From positions 195,144 through 259,143 of the forward strand of contig JALSQW010000056.1 in the NCBI GenBank assembly GCA_026985095.1: 64,000 nucleotides of DNA, written 5' to 3'. Both the position numbers and the translations under genes were made by a program. The DNA comes from Acidimicrobiia bacterium (GTDB lineage: Bacteria; Actinomycetota; Acidimicrobiia; Spongiisociales; UBA5794). The notes below the pieces were generated by a model. It saw only the letters and a list, made by a program, of their open reading frames with translations, did no database searches and was not told the origin of the DNA. This document shows, piece after piece, positions 36,580 to 44,699 of this stretch (its first letter is position 1; every line of letters starts with the position of its first letter).

Positions 36580-37706
36580 ATGGGGATCGGTCCTTTGGGC
36601 GAATCGAAGGCAAGGCGGAACTGGGGGTTCGACACCTTCGGCATGGTGCTCCTGACGACGACCATGGCCCTGGTGACGTTCATCGCGGCGATCATCGTGC
36701 CAGCCCCAGCGGAAGCGGGCGTGAACGAAGAGTGGCCCACGTTGCAGTACAACCATCGAGGCGAAGATGTTCGTGCGCTCCAGTACCTGCTCACGTATCA
36801 CGGCTATTCGACGACCGCCGATGGAGTGTTCGGTTCAGGCACGAAGTCGAAGGTCCAGTCCTTCCAATCGGCTCACGGGCTGACTGCCGACGGGATCGTC
36901 GGTCCCAGCACGTGTGGGTTGCGTTGACACCGGTCGTTGCTCTCGGCGACTCGAACGGCGCGGTTCGTGCCGTCCAGTCTCTCTTGAAGTACAAGCGAGG
37001 CTCCGGGCACTACGCGTGGTCGAGTCTCACCGTCGATGGGATCTTCGGTTCTGGGACCCGGCAGGCGGTCAAGGACTTCCAGTCCGACGTCGGCATCACA
37101 TCGGATGGCGTGGTTGGCCCGGTCACCTGGGAACACCTGTTGTGGCACTTCGATCTCATGACCTCGGACTCGTACATCTGCACCGGTGGTAGCCAGCCAG
37201 CGAGGGAATCGTGGGGAACGGCTTCGACGATTGGGGCGCTCAAGCGCGCGGGCTACTATTTCCGCACCCAGGGCGGCTCGTCGATCGATCTGCCGTTCTG
37301 GGACCTGTCGCTGGTCCACGGCGGATACCTGTATCCGCATTCGACGCACCAGGTGGGGATGGACGCCGATATCGGGATCATCCTGTCCGACGGCTCGGCC
37401 TGTGGAAGTGGCAGAGGTACCTACTGGTGCGAGAACCGATACCAGGACGCCAATGGCAACTGGTGGTGTCGGGAAGACGGGCAGTACTCGGCTCTCTACC
37501 ACCAGACGTACACGCGCGAACTCGTTTGGGACCTCAAAGCCGGGGCCAGCTTCTCCGGTACCCAGATGGTCAAGAAGATCTTCTATAACGACCCGGTGAT
37601 CCGCAACACGTTCCCCGGTCTGATGAGCAAGGTGGTCGACCACGACCACCACCTCCACATCCGGTACTACACAGCTAGCCATTCGAACGCGAGCTACCAA
37701 TGCTGA
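36580..37706 (+). pseudogene. Secreted murein endopeptidase (two PG-binding repeats plus peptidase M74/MepA-like), frameshifted
   Basis: The first frame (to 36927) has a signal peptide ending APAEAG and one peptidoglycan-binding repeat (GEDVRALQYLL...ADGVFGSGTKSKVQSFQ). It is cut off at STCGLR. The downstream frame continues with WVALTPVV, a second repeat (DGIFGSGTRQAVKDFQ) and a MepA-like peptidase with HSTHQVGMDADI and DHDHHLHIRYY zinc-ligand motifs. A 2-nt excess in the GTGT/TGTG run at 36912-36916 breaks the frame; removing it restores STWVAL. The gene would encode about 375 residues that cut peptide crosslinks in the wall. It is either inactivated or an assembly error. Confidence 0.75.
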
Positions 37707-38836
37707 ACCGAACCAGGCCTACTTGGGTCCTTGTTCTCGTCTCCGTCGTGGCCGCGGCCTGCGCGGCCCCCGCGGCGGACAGCGTCGGACAGGGATCTGC
37801 CACAACGGTGCCGGTCACCACCACGGCGCCGACGACCACGGCCGTAGTCCCGACCACGGTCCCGGCCCCGGTGGGATCGTCATCGACCCTGCCGGTCGCA
37901 CCGGGCGACGAGGTGGTGGAGATGTGGTCCAACGGGTTGATCGCCGTGGCATCCGACGGCAGCTACGCCTTCACCTCCGTTATCGACGGCCGAGTCCTCG
38001 AGCCGGGCCGGTACGCGGCGACCTACGATGCCCAGAGCCTGACGTCGTATGCCGTGTCGTACGACAACTCTGGGACGGTGCACGCGACGATCTGGGAGGG
38101 CAAGATCCCGAGCGGACCCGACTTTCCCGACCCGTTCCTGGAATCACTGTTCGCCGACCAAGCCGCGCTCGTCCAGGGCATGGATACCTACGGATCCGAG
38201 CCGATCTCTGCCCCCGGTCGTCGGCCTTCGATACGCACCACCGACCCTCGCGACGGCTCCGAGGTGATCGTCGACACGGCCTCGCTGCTCCCCGCGGCGT
38301 ACCTGCGCGATCGCGATGGCGAGACGCTCCGGTCGTACGAGATCGCCGGAGCCGCGGTGAACCGGTCGGCGTTGGCGATCGTCGACGGCTATTCCCCGGT
38401 CACCGTCGATGGCGGCGATGCCGGGTTCCGCCTCGTCGACCTCGCGGACGTCGGTAACCTCGCCGGGTACCAACCCCTCGTCCCGTCGTGGATGCCACCC
38501 GGATTCGAGCTCTCCCAGGTCGCCTTCGCCCCGTCCCCCATCTCGGCGATCCCCGACACCCGGAGCGTGACCGTCCTGGTCTACCACGACCGCACCGCGC
38601 AGATCACCATCACCATGCGTGACGCCGGGACGCAGCAGGACTGGACGGACGACCCGTGGGACGAAGGTCTCGAGGATGCCGATGTTCCCGGTCTGTACAC
38701 CCACGAGGACTTCTTCATCGCTCCCGTGCACATGTGGGAGACCCACGCGTGGGGGCTCGTCGGCGACGTGTTCGTGACGGTCAGCGGAGCCGCCTCGACG
38801 TCGGATCTCGAGGAGATCACCGACAGCCTCGGATAG
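37700..38836 (+). CDS. Secreted lipoprotein of unknown function
   Basis: A 378-residue protein. The signal peptide ends in a lipobox (VVAAAC), followed by a Thr/Pro/Val-rich linker of about 35 residues. The rest is soluble. A central segment resembles outer-layer lipoproteins that sample cell-wall state, and the C-terminal third (LVPSWMPPGFELSQVAF ... ITITMRDAG) recalls DUF4367-type domains found in sigma-factor regulators; this is a weak resemblance. It overlaps the endopeptidase gene by 7 bp, so the pair probably was an operon. Confidence 0.75.
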   Translation: MLNRTRPTWVLVLVSVVAAACAAPAADSVGQGSATTVPVTTTAPTTTAVVPTTVPAPVGSSSTLPVAPGDEVVEMWSNGLIAVASDGSYAFTSVIDGRVLEPGRYAATYDAQSLTSYAVSYDNSGTVHATIWEGKIPSGPDFPDPFLESLFADQAALVQGMDTYGSEPISAPGRRPSIRTTDPRDGSEVIVDTASLLPAAYLRDRDGETLRSYEIAGAAVNRSALAIVDGYSPVTVDGGDAGFRLVDLADVGNLAGYQPLVPSWMPPGFELSQVAFAPSPISAIPDTRSVTVLVYHDRTAQITITMRDAGTQQDWTDDPWDEGLEDADVPGLYTHEDFFIAPVHMWETHAWGLVGDVFVTVSGAASTSDLEEITDSLG

Positions 38837-39294
38837 GGCACACCGATCGCAGGAGTGATCGATGTCGTCTGCGTCGAACCACTTCATTGAGGCTGCCGAG
38901 ACATTCATCGTCGAACGTGTCGCCTGGCAGGTGACCTGGATCATCGACCGACGCCCGATTGTTCGGTGGCCCCGTCAAGGTGCTCGCCGTCGGATGGCTC
39001 ACCACCTCCAACGACAGGTCCCAGCACCACGTCTTCGGGTCCAAGAGGCCCGACGAGATGATGCCGTTCCTCAGCGTCCCCTCTTCAGTGGATGGAGGGC
39101 GGCTCGCTGAAGTAGCCGGCTTGGTCCGACTCAGGAAGTCGTCATGTGGTGGCGACAGGTGGCCCACGTCGATGCCGACGTGGCGCGAGACTTCTCTGAT
39201 CGATTCGCCTCGGAACAGTCGCGGACGACATCCGACCGGTGGTACGCCGATCGCCGGGAAACACGGTCTCGCCCTCACCTACTGCTGACGCAGG
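38837..39294. other. 458-bp stretch without a supported gene
   Basis: Frames of about 110-150 codons exist on both strands, but none has a ribosome site, a recognisable motif or protein-like composition. The stretch is probably debris between secreted-protein genes. Confidence 0.5.
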
Positions 39295-39619
39295 GTGGCC
39301 GTTGTCGGTTCTCTCCAGCGCCTGCTCTATCGGATGCACCACTCGTGGCGGACCTGCTGGAACGGTTCGACGGTGACTGCGGTGTGGGATCGGCACACGT
39401 GGTTCACCGAGACCGATTTCATCTTCTACGATCGGGGATCGACCGCCGACTGGTACAGCGGGGTGGGAACCGGTCTTGCCACGTCGTTCACGCAGCATCA
39501 CATCGAGTACTGCGTGCTCAACTATGGCTGCTACGCTTCGGGCTATCCATGGATCCGGTTCTATCGCTACGGGAGTGGCCATTTCTCATGGTCGCACGGC
39601 GTGGAGGCGAGGGGTTCCG
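39295..39619 (+). pseudogene. C-terminal fragment of a secreted Trp/Cys-rich protein
   Basis: This frame reads WRTCWNGSTVTAVW, then a Tyr/Trp/Phe-rich segment, HIEYCVLNYGCYASGYPWI and GSGHFSWSHG. The CWNG start and paired Cys near the end resemble the C-terminal domain of small secreted proteins common in Actinomycetota. There is no signal peptide or credible start codon, and the frame runs on past the natural end without a stop. It is probably a truncated gene. The family link is from memory of the pattern and is tentative. Confidence 0.35.
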
Positions 39620-39790
39620 ATGAATCGAGCCTTGCAACTCCTCGTATCGGTCGTGATCGGCATCGTCGTGTGGATCGTCCTCGTGTTGGCGTTGGCGCGT
39701 GGAGTGGGAAGCGTCGAACTGATCCTGCTCCTGGTTCCCGCGATCGGCGCCGGGTGGCTCGTCGACCGCCGGCTCCGTCGCCACGCCTGA
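39620..39790 (+). CDS. Small membrane protein (56 aa)
   Basis: A 56-residue protein starting MNRALQLLVSVVIGIVV, with two hydrophobic helices (about residues 4-26 and 31-46) and a basic tail (VDRRLRRHA). A purine-rich GGCGAGGGG stretch lies about 5 nt before the ATG. I do not recognise a family. Two-helix basic-tailed proteins of this size are common as membrane accessory factors, but nothing in the neighbourhood fixes a role. Confidence 0.5.
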   Translation: MNRALQLLVSVVIGIVVWIVLVLALARGVGSVELILLLVPAIGAGWLVDRRLRRHA

Positions 39791-40160
39791 GGGTCACGAC
39801 GAGCGGCGCCGTTTCGCATCCCAGGCCTCCTGTGGGTCCGAGGCGTCGAGGAGGAACCGAGACGGATCGGCGGAAGGTCGTCCAGGTCGGGGCGGTGGTC
39901 TGGGCACTTGCAGGAGCCGGGATCGCCTTCGGTGTCCGAGGTGAATCCCGAGGCCCGTGTCGTCGGCCTCCGAGGCTCGAGTCGGTTCCACGCGGCTCAC
40001 GTCCCTTGGAACGGTGGGTGCTACTGGCGCGGCGTGGGATCCATGCCGCGGCGGGGCCACCGTGCGACCACCATCGAGTTCATCACCGCGGACTCAAGAG
40101 GAGACGCATGAAGGCCGATGTTCGTCATGCCCGATCGGCGGGTTCTTGAGCTGCGCCGGC
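39791..40160. other. About 370 bp without a supported gene
   Basis: Only short frames without ribosome sites are seen. The promoter of the next gene begins at 40161. Confidence 0.5.
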
Positions 40161-40188
40161 TTGATGAGGAAGCCGGTCGTGCTACGTT
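40161..40188 (+). promoter_or_regulatory. Sigma-70-like promoter for the secreted protein gene
   Basis: TTGATG (40161-40166) and TACGTT (40183-40188) are separated by 16 bp. The predicted start is near 40195, giving a leader of about 31 nt that contains a GAGAGGAGAG ribosome site. Confidence 0.55.
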
Positions 40189-40225
40189 CCCCACCGGGGC
40201 GAGCGTTGGGAGAGAGGAGAGTCTC

Positions 40226-41176
40226 GTGCATCGACGTACCGCGACCATCCTCGCGGTGGCATTGATGGTGTCTACCTTGCCGGCGGGATGGGCCACCGCC
40301 GCGAGCGACCGTGCCTTCCCACAAGGCCAGTGGCAGGGCGACGTCGTCTTCGTGGCGGTCCACCGTCCGACCGGTGCATCCGGTGCGGGAAACGGGAGTT
40401 TCGAGCTGGAGAGCGACGGCGTCTCGCTGTCCGGGACGATCGCTTGGACCGCGGTGACGTCGAGAGGATCGGCGACCGTTGAGGCGTCCCTCGCCGGTCC
40501 GGCCTCGGCCCCGCAGATCGTGAACGGCACCGTTGCCACCTCCGCGGGGGCCTTCCCGATGGACCGACCCGCCGACATGCCCATCTCGTGGGCGACCTGC
40601 GAACAGGTGGCCGGCTACGGGATCGGCGTGAACGCGGTCGACGTGTCCGCGGACTGGTTGGCCTTCCGAAGCGGATCGGCGGGAGATCCCGCAGCCTTCA
40701 CCGCCGAGGCCGAACGGCTCGTGGCGGATCTGGCTGACATCGAGGCCCAGGTCGGCTCCGGGGAGGAGGTCGCCCCCGCCGATCTCATCGACGTCGCGGA
40801 CCGGGCGGTCCGTTTGGCTGCTTCGCTGGACCGTTCCCCCGAGTGTGAGGCGTTCTCCGCCACGCACATGGGGATCGCCGCCCACATCATGGCCAGGATC
40901 CTCGAGCTCGCCCTCGCCAACCCTGATCTCATCTCCAACAGCACGCTCGGCGCACTCGCCACGGCGGCTCTCGAGGTCGGTGCCATCGGCTCGGGGGCGG
41001 GCGACTCCGGCGCCGCCGACCTGGAGTTCGACCTCATCGGAGAGCTGGAGCGGCGCATCGAGGAGGCGATCGCCTCGGGTGAGCTCGGGCGGCTCTTCGA
41101 GCTCGGCGCGCTTGCGCAGCAGATGGGATACGAGAGCCTCGAAGCGCGCGCCGTCGAAGGTCTGGGAGGGGGATGA
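40226..41176 (+). CDS. Secreted protein of unknown function
   Basis: A 316-residue protein starting with GTG. The signal peptide (TATILAVALMVSTLPAGWATA) probably ends at ATA-A. The mature protein has a beta-rich N-terminal half (WQGDVVFVAVHRP...GSFELESDGVSLSGTIAWT) like a lipocalin-type or carbohydrate-binding beta domain, then an alpha-helical C-terminal half with Ala-rich helices. I cannot name a family. GAGAGGAGAG precedes the start, and a promoter is visible upstream. The stop overlaps the next gene (ATGA). Confidence 0.78.
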   Translation: MHRRTATILAVALMVSTLPAGWATAASDRAFPQGQWQGDVVFVAVHRPTGASGAGNGSFELESDGVSLSGTIAWTAVTSRGSATVEASLAGPASAPQIVNGTVATSAGAFPMDRPADMPISWATCEQVAGYGIGVNAVDVSADWLAFRSGSAGDPAAFTAEAERLVADLADIEAQVGSGEEVAPADLIDVADRAVRLAASLDRSPECEAFSATHMGIAAHIMARILELALANPDLISNSTLGALATAALEVGAIGSGAGDSGAADLEFDLIGELERRIEEAIASGELGRLFELGALAQQMGYESLEARAVEGLGGG

Positions 41177-41655
41177 GGATGACGAGGATCCGTCTCATCG
41201 TGGCCGCAACCGTGCTCGTCGCCACCGCTGCGTGCTCCGGCGGCGCCACGCCCACGAGCCAACCGCCGGTCGACACGTCGACGCCGACCCAAGCTCCGTC
41301 GACGACCGGGGACTCGTCGCCGGCCGGAACCAACCCAACCTCCGATCTGCGTACCCTCGGCGGCAGAGCCGGCATCGAGCTGGTCGACGCCGCTCCCGGC
41401 GGGCTTCGACCTCTGCTCGCCTGGGTCGAAGTGCCCGACGCCGCCTACTACCGGGTGGTGGTCCTCGACAGCGACGGGAAGCCCTACTGGGGGTGGCTCG
41501 GAACCGACACGTCGGTTCGCTTCGGTGGCGCCGAGACCGAGACGGGTCTCACCGCCCAGGTGTACGAGCCGATGACGTGGTCGGTCGCCGCGATCGATCC
41601 CCAGGGTCGGACCATCGCTCTCAGCGACGAGGGCTCTCTCCCCGGCGAAGGCTGA
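41173..41655 (+). CDS. Small lipoprotein with Fn3-like region
   Basis: A 160-residue protein. The signal peptide ends in a lipobox (LVATAAC), followed by a Ser/Thr/Pro linker and a beta-rich domain of about 95 residues (LLAWVEVPDAAYYRVVVLDSDG ... TWSVAAIDPQG) that reads like a fibronectin-III-type sandwich. The function is unknown. It is translationally coupled to the preceding secreted protein gene by a 4-bp overlap, so the two probably act together outside the membrane. An ATG at 41179 is an alternative start. Confidence 0.78.
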   Translation: MRMTRIRLIVAATVLVATAACSGGATPTSQPPVDTSTPTQAPSTTGDSSPAGTNPTSDLRTLGGRAGIELVDAAPGGLRPLLAWVEVPDAAYYRVVVLDSDGKPYWGWLGTDTSVRFGGAETETGLTAQVYEPMTWSVAAIDPQGRTIALSDEGSLPGEG

Positions 41656-42024
41656 TCGGTCGTCCGGCGTTCACCCGCGCCGGCCGCTGGGAAGTCGACC
41701 GGCGCACTCGACACGGACGATCCGCAGCCCGGAGGTTCCGCGGCGTCGCCACCGAGGCCGCCATGTCCCCTGGGTGGGCGGGCGTCCGCTCAGCGGCGCC
41801 CGCCGAGGTTCGTGGGTTCTCGCCAGCGGGGATCGAGGGGAGAGCCGCCCTGGAACCCGAACGGCAGGAAACCGACGTGGGGGTCGAGTCGGATGACCTC
41901 GCCCGCAGGGCCGTTGCCGCGGACCTGGCCGGTCGCGGCCGGCCATGGTGCTCGCCGACTCCATCGGCCACGATGACCCCGACGCCCGCCACACCGCGGG
42001 AACGGTCCGGGTGAACGCCGGCGT
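41656..42024. other. 369-bp stretch without a supported gene
   Basis: The frames here are extensions or shadows of neighbours, and no start with a ribosome site was found. It lies between the stop codons of a plus-strand lipoprotein gene and the minus-strand CHAD gene. No clear terminator hairpin was found. Confidence 0.5.
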
Positions 42025-42945
42025 TCAGGCCCGCACCGTCTGCCAATAGGCTCCGAGGCGGGCGATCATCACCTTGGTCGGTTCGGCGAAGATGATCCTC
42101 CCGCGATGCGTCGCGACGGTCTCGATCCGTCGTCGGTCGTCGTGGGCGACGGCCCGAAGGAGCCGCCGGTCGATGTCCGGCAGTCCTTCGACGGTCGGAA
42201 GGACCTCGAGGAGGTGAGCCCGATCGTGGGCTCGACCGAGGATGTGCCCCAGGTCGTGGAAGGCCCCCTCTTGAGCCGTCATCAGCGGCGGCCACAGCGG
42301 ACGAAGCGTCTCGAACGCGGTCCGCAGGTCCTTGACCCGTTTGCGCCACTCGTGGAACGAAACGGCATCGCCGAGCCCGGCGCGGGCCCGTCGGCCGTGG
42401 CGGTAGAGGCGGCCGAGACCCGGCGCGATCACCTCCCAGCGGTCGTCGAGACCTTCCAGGTGCCGGACCTCGCTGCGGAGCGTCTCCAGGGCTGCTGCGG
42501 CATCGATGCCCGACGCGGTGTGGCCGGTGATGCCGAATGCCCGTTCCCAGCGGGCGGCGACCTCGGGAGCGACCCCGTAGCGTGCGGCCAGCTCCCGGAT
42601 CGTCGATGTCCGCGCGACGGCGTCGCGGGCGGCCGCCAGTCCCCGGGCGACCTCCTTGGCGGGACGGAGCAGGCGCTGGCGTTGGTCTGGTGCGAGGCCA
42701 GCCCGGGCGAGACGAACGCGGGCTCGGAACCGCTTCAATGCCTTGCGCGCTTCGTGGATGTCGTGGTCGTCGGCCCGTGGAACGACGCCCGCATGGGCCG
42801 TCTCCAGGTCCGCGACCTGCAGGCGGACGAGCCCGAGGCCCAGCGGCTCGGCGGGTTGCAAGGATCGGTCGACGGACAACGGGACGATGATCGGTGGAAC
42901 CGCACTCGGGTCGGTCGGCGTCTCCTCGGATCGTCGCGAGTTCAC
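42025..42945 (-). CDS. CHAD-domain protein (polyphosphate-associated)
   Basis: A 306-residue all-helical CHAD protein. The first conserved His/Arg/Lys helix is DIHEARKALKRFRARVRLAR and the mirrored second copy is SFHEWRKRVKDLRTAFETL, with further basic residues (ILGRAHDRAHL). CHAD domains bind inorganic polyphosphate along a basic surface and in some bacteria localise to polyphosphate granules. There is no CYTH triphosphatase domain fused to it. It starts with GTG one base after the DUF1931 stop codon, so the two genes form an operon. Confidence 0.88.
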   Translation of the reverse strand: MNSRRSEETPTDPSAVPPIIVPLSVDRSLQPAEPLGLGLVRLQVADLETAHAGVVPRADDHDIHEARKALKRFRARVRLARAGLAPDQRQRLLRPAKEVARGLAAARDAVARTSTIRELAARYGVAPEVAARWERAFGITGHTASGIDAAAALETLRSEVRHLEGLDDRWEVIAPGLGRLYRHGRRARAGLGDAVSFHEWRKRVKDLRTAFETLRPLWPPLMTAQEGAFHDLGHILGRAHDRAHLLEVLPTVEGLPDIDRRLLRAVAHDDRRRIETVATHRGRIIFAEPTKVMIARLGAYWQTVRA

Positions 42946-42946
42946 G

Positions 42947-43400
42947 TCACAGGACCGTACCCAAGACCGCCTCGACGCGCTCCCAATGCGTCGTCGTGGG
43001 GTTGGTGAGGTTCGGGTCGAGGATGCGGAAGATCTTCGCCAACGCCACCGTGAGTCCGCCCAGGAGGTGGGGGGAGCAGTACGTCGACGTCCGCACCATA
43101 GGTCATCTCCAGGGGCGGGTGGATCGCGAGCTGCTCCAAGATGGGATCGAGGGCCAGTTCCTCGTCGAGGTCGTCGAACTCGTGGATGGCTCGTCGCATC
43201 CCTGGGGTGAGGGGAAGATCGCGGGAGAGGATGATGTCCTGGCCATTGGCCTTGGCCGTCGCCTTGCCGACCACGAGGAGGCCATCGAGCTTCTTGCCGA
43301 GGAGATCCCCCAGTCGCTTCAGATCGTCCTTGTCGACGTCGAGCGACGCGCTCTTCCGAAAGAGGGACTGGAAGCGGGCGACGGCCATGATCGGGGTCAC
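42947..43400 (-). pseudogene. DUF1931 histone-fold protein, frameshifted at a C6 run
   Basis: The first frame gives MAVARFQSLFRKSASLDVDKDDLKRLGDLL...KATAKANGQDIILSRDLPLTPGM...DEELALDPILEQLA, the DUF1931 pattern (a histone-fold pseudodimer in the Aquifex aq_328 structure). After VDVLL the frame is lost in a run of six C (plus strand G run at 43069-43074). Assuming five C restores LLPHLLGGLTVALAKIF and the family's usual end (NPTTTHWERVEAVLGTVL), giving about 150 residues. The GTG at 43400 has AGGAGG 9 nt upstream. A -10-like TATCCT lies further upstream on this strand. Confidence 0.78.
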
Positions 43401-43529
43401 GGGGGCGTGCCTCCTGGATCGCGGGATGCGGGCCGAAGGATAGTGGCGAGACGTGGCCAGCTCCCGCCTGATGCCCCCATCGTTCCCGATCCGACGTATC
43501 CTTGGAACCTCCCACCTGGCGGTCACGAC

Positions 43530-44693
43530 ATGCTGCACCTGACGATCTCGGGCGATGTGTTCTTGAAGTCACGGCGGACCCAGCCGCGGATGATCGCCCG
43601 CGTCATCGACAACGTGCGGGCGGCCTTGGCAGGGTCCGATCTCGTGCCTCGGCGGATCGCCAATCACCGCTTCTCGGTCGACACCGACGACGCAGCGATC
43701 GCCGATCGCCTGGCGCGGGTGTTCGGCATCTCCTCGGTCGATACCGTGGTCGTTGTTCCCGGCAACGACCTCGACCGGCTCGCGGTCGCCGTCGCCGAGC
43801 TCAATGCCGACCGGGTCGCCGGGCGGACCTTCGCGGTGCGACCCAAGCGAACGGGGCGCCACGACTGGCGCTCCCACGACCTCGCCGTGAAGGTCGGGGA
43901 TCTGCTCCGTGCCGCCGGCGGTACCGTCGACCTGGAGCGACCGGACGAGACGGTCGGGGTGCGGATCGTCGACGACGAGGCGTACGTCGTCATCGAGCAT
44001 CGGCGGGGAGCGGGCGGCCTTCCGATCGGTACCCAGGGTCCGGTGCTCGGCCTGGTGTCGGGAGGGTTCGATTCGATCGTGGCCCTGTGGATGATGATGT
44101 CGCGGGGCACCGCACCCGAACTCGTCCACTTCACCTTGAACTGCGCCCAGTCCGACCATGCGCTGGCGGTCTCCCATGCCATGTGGGAGCGGTGGGGGTT
44201 CGGGTCGGACCCGCTGGTTCACGTGGTCGAGTTCCAGGAGGTCAAGGAGGCTCTCCTGGCCGACGTGGACCGTCGGATGCGGCAGGTCGCGCTGAAGGTC
44301 CTCATGGTGCAAGCGGCTGAGCGGATCGCCGCCGAGCGCAAGATCGAGGCTCTCGTCACCGGAGACGCGTTGGGACAGGTGTCCTCGCAGACGCTCCCGC
44401 ATCTCGCGGCCATCTCGCGTTCGGTGGAGATCCCGATCTTGCGTCCGCTCGTCGGCATGACGAAAGAGACGATCATCGACGTGGCTCGACGCGTCGGGAC
44501 CGCGGAGATCTCGGCCAGGGCCCGCGAGGTGTGCGATCTTTCCGGGGGCGGGACGGTCGCGACGGCCGCCCGGACCTCGGCGGTGCATCGGGCCGCCGAG
44601 CTGGTCCCCGAAGCCCTCATGGCCGAGGCGGTCGAGACCAGGAAGAGCTTCCGCCTGGCGGACTGGGTTCCGGGTACGGTCCTGGCGGGCTGA
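43530..44693 (+). CDS. thiI: tRNA 4-thiouridine/thiamine sulfurtransferase ThiI-like
   Basis: A 387-residue protein. It has an N-terminal ferredoxin-like and THUMP RNA-binding region (residues 1-170) and a PP-loop ATP pyrophosphatase with VLGLVSGGFDSIVALWMM (near residue 175), which adenylates the target. TGDALGQVSSQTLPHL and PILRPLVGMTKETIIDVAR match ThiI. There is no C-terminal rhodanese domain, as in Gram-positive forms. It makes s4U in tRNA and may serve thiamine synthesis. TATCCT (43497-43502) is a possible -10. It converges with the transglycosylase gene, 6 bp apart. Confidence 0.9.
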   Translation: MLHLTISGDVFLKSRRTQPRMIARVIDNVRAALAGSDLVPRRIANHRFSVDTDDAAIADRLARVFGISSVDTVVVVPGNDLDRLAVAVAELNADRVAGRTFAVRPKRTGRHDWRSHDLAVKVGDLLRAAGGTVDLERPDETVGVRIVDDEAYVVIEHRRGAGGLPIGTQGPVLGLVSGGFDSIVALWMMMSRGTAPELVHFTLNCAQSDHALAVSHAMWERWGFGSDPLVHVVEFQEVKEALLADVDRRMRQVALKVLMVQAAERIAAERKIEALVTGDALGQVSSQTLPHLAAISRSVEIPILRPLVGMTKETIIDVARRVGTAEISARAREVCDLSGGGTVATAARTSAVHRAAELVPEALMAEAVETRKSFRLADWVPGTVLAG

Positions 44694-44699
44694 CGGGAG

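Noticed and set aside
38817-39278. 153-codon minus-strand frame in the accessory region
   Set aside because: No ribosome site, no motif and atypical composition; partly overlaps the 3' end of the lipoprotein gene.
39144-39623. 159-codon plus-strand frame overlapping the CWNG-type fragment
   Set aside because: Arg/Leu/His-rich composition typical of a wrong frame; the other frame has Trp/Tyr/Cys patterning of a secreted protein.
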